Shown one piece after another: positions 62,962 to 64,000 of a DNA stretch of 64,000 nucleotides. The notes under the pieces are model-generated. The model worked only from the letters and a program-made list of their open reading frames with translations, searched no databases and was not told the origin of the DNA. The translations under genes were made by a program, and so were the position numbers. How positions within the stretch are numbered: position 1 is the first letter of the stretch; every line of letters starts with the position of its first letter. The DNA comes from Pontibacter beigongshangensis (GTDB taxonomy: Bacteria > Bacteroidota > Bacteroidia > Cytophagales > Hymenobacteraceae). The DNA lies in contig NZ_VFSD01000010.1 in assembly GCF_014332515.1 (NCBI RefSeq), positions 62,001 to 126,000 on the forward strand. The letters are read 5' to 3'.

Positions 62962-62998
62962 AAAAAGCCTCCGGAGGGGCTTTTTCATTGGAATAATT
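62962..62998 (-). repeat. REP-like dispersed repeat, copy 22, terminator-like
   Basis: AAAAAGCCTCCGGAGGGGCT (62962-62981), then TTTTCATTGGAATAATTTG. The A-run, GC stem and T-run form a classic terminator shape on the plus strand; the CAG tail has decayed to GCAAGAGCGG. Confidence 0.85.
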
Positions 62999-63143
62999 TG
63001 TCAGAATCAGGATTTACAGAATTAGAGAATATTCAGCATACTGCACTCAAATTTTTTCTAAACTTTCTCTAATGGTAAAAGAATTAATGGTAGAAGAATT
63101 ATTCTGTTCATTCTTAACATTCTGTAAATTCTGATTCTGACAA
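62998..63143. repeat. Family-D inverted-repeat pair
   Basis: TTGTCAGAATCAGGATTTAC (62998-63017) pairs with GTAAATTCTGATTCTGACAA (63124-63143) with few mismatches; the arms extend by GAAT/ATTC. The enclosed 96 bp hold no gene. 63144-63340 shows nothing more. Confidence 0.6.
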
Positions 63144-63340
63144 AATTTTGGTATACACTAAATCCGGAGGAGAGAACCGGGCGTTTTGTCTTGGAAAGGA
63201 GGAACCTGTACTCTGAACTTATGGCAGCAAAAAAAGTCCTCTGGAACATAAGATTCCAGTTATAACAAAGTATCTTTACCAAATAACAAAGTATTTACTA
63301 ATAAACACGCTGTGTCGGCTGGCACAGCATTTTCTATACT

Positions 63341-64000
63341 ATGAAGCTAATACGATACGGAGAACCAAACCAGGAAAAAACAGGCGTACTGATCGATGAT
63401 GTAGCCTATGATACCTCAGCCTTTGGAGAGGATTATAATGAGCGCTTTTTTGAGACAGACGGCCTGAACCGACTGCAGGAATTTGTGGACAGCAACGAAG
63501 GAAAATTGGAGCGTATACCGGAAGGAAGCCGCCTTGGCAGCCCTTTTGCACGCCCTTCCAAGATCGTTTGCATCGGCCTTAACTACGCCGACCATGCCCG
63601 CGAAACCAACGCCAAGGTGCCAACAGAGCCGGTTATCTTTTTTAAGGCTACCACCGCTTTAACAGGCCCTAACGATAATATCGTTATCCCGAAAAACTCT
63701 GTGAAAACAGACTGGGAAGTAGAGTTGGCTTTTGTGATCGGTAAAAAAGCCAGTTATGTAAACGAAGCCGAGGCGATGGACTATGTAGCCGGTTACTGCC
63801 TGCACAACGACGTGTCGGAGCGGGAGTTCCAGTTGGAGCGTGGCGGCACCTGGGACAAAGGCAAAGGTTGCGATACTTTTGCGCCCATAGGCCCGTTCCT
63901 GGCAACCAAAGACGAGATTGCCGATATCGATAACCTGCGCCTGTGGCTGAAGGTAAATGGCGTGATGATGCAGGATGGCAACACCTCTAATTTTATCTTT
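63341..64000 (+). CDS. Fumarylacetoacetate hydrolase-family protein (partial, cut by right edge)
   Basis: 220 codons from ATG 63341 without a stop. MKLIRYGEPNQEKTGVLIDD opens the family's N-terminal domain; PSKIVCIGLNYADHARETNA is the catalytic-domain start with its His; EPVIFFKATTALTGPNDNIV, WEVELAFVIGKKASYVNEAE with metal-binding Glu residues, and GYCLHNDVSEREFQLERGGT with the Asp/Glu pair follow. In this setting the likely role is 2,4-diketo-3-deoxy-L-fuconate hydrolase, the last step to pyruvate and lactate. The family also acts in other aromatic or sugar pathways. About 65 residues should lie beyond the edge. Confidence 0.9.
   Translation, partial: MKLIRYGEPNQEKTGVLIDDVAYDTSAFGEDYNERFFETDGLNRLQEFVDSNEGKLERIPEGSRLGSPFARPSKIVCIGLNYADHARETNAKVPTEPVIFFKATTALTGPNDNIVIPKNSVKTDWEVELAFVIGKKASYVNEAEAMDYVAGYCLHNDVSEREFQLERGGTWDKGKGCDTFAPIGPFLATKDEIADIDNLRLWLKVNGVMMQDGNTSNFIF

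Overview
The window looks like chromosomal DNA of a Bacteroidota member, most likely order Cytophagales and the Hymenobacteraceae (Pontibacter-like). The grounds are a moderate GC content near 50%, many lipoproteins with a C-only lipobox, DUF2490 and OmpA-type envelope proteins, PAS histidine kinases of a type common in that group, and a wealth of AT-rich dispersed intergenic repeats. The species call rests on general resemblance, not on a search. No rRNA, tRNA or CRISPR array was seen.

Layout. 1-9 kb: a purine permease cut by the left edge, an ankyrin protein, a giant AsmA-like envelope protein built from five ~181-residue repeats, and an M13 peptidase. 9-17 kb: a small hydrophilic protein, an acyl-CoA dehydrogenase-like gene coupled to a histidine kinase, penicillin-binding protein 1C, a beta-carbonic anhydrase and a DUF4385 protein. 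17-22 kb: an accessory stretch with two MITE-like elements, a nonsense-mutated sugar-hydrolase lipoprotein gene, a REP-associated tyrosine transposase (RAYT) and two AT-rich orphan genes. 22-34 kb: an alpha-2-macroglobulin-like lipoprotein (functional partner of PbpC in other bacteria), a WalJ-like hydrolase, an orphan lipoprotein, a DUF2490 protein, and a response regulator with a PAS-GAF-PAS histidine kinase.

34.6-46 kb is the most striking region. One strand carries a lipoprotein, a small membrane protein, a tubulin/FtsZ-like protein, an actin/Hsp70-like protein of 1153 residues, a membrane-tethered disordered protein, a MotA/ExbB-like protein with a long coiled-coil tail and a MotB/OmpA-like protein. 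It combines two cytoskeleton-type nucleotide-binding folds with an ion-driven motor pair reminiscent of the ZorA/ZorB pair of Zorya defence, but without the known Zorya effectors. A GIY-YIG nuclease gene framed by ~50-bp inverted repeats sits inside it. This is the best candidate for an undescribed system.

46-64 kb: a porin-BCCT transporter-universal stress locus, a frameshifted marC, a second M13 peptidase, an ergothioneine operon (egtB, egtD, PLP enzyme), menC, and the start of an L-fucose catabolic cluster (fucP, SDR dehydrogenase, FAH-family hydrolase) cut by the right edge.

Running through all intergenic regions is a dispersed ~45-55 bp repeat: an AT-rich arm AATTATTCTAATNAAAA, a palindromic core GCCCCTCCGGAGG and a CTG-triplet tail. 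At least 22 copies in both orientations are listed. One lies 32 bp upstream of the RAYT gene, which suggests a REP-RAYT system. Several other repeat families (called B, C, D, E and F below) occupy the same gaps.
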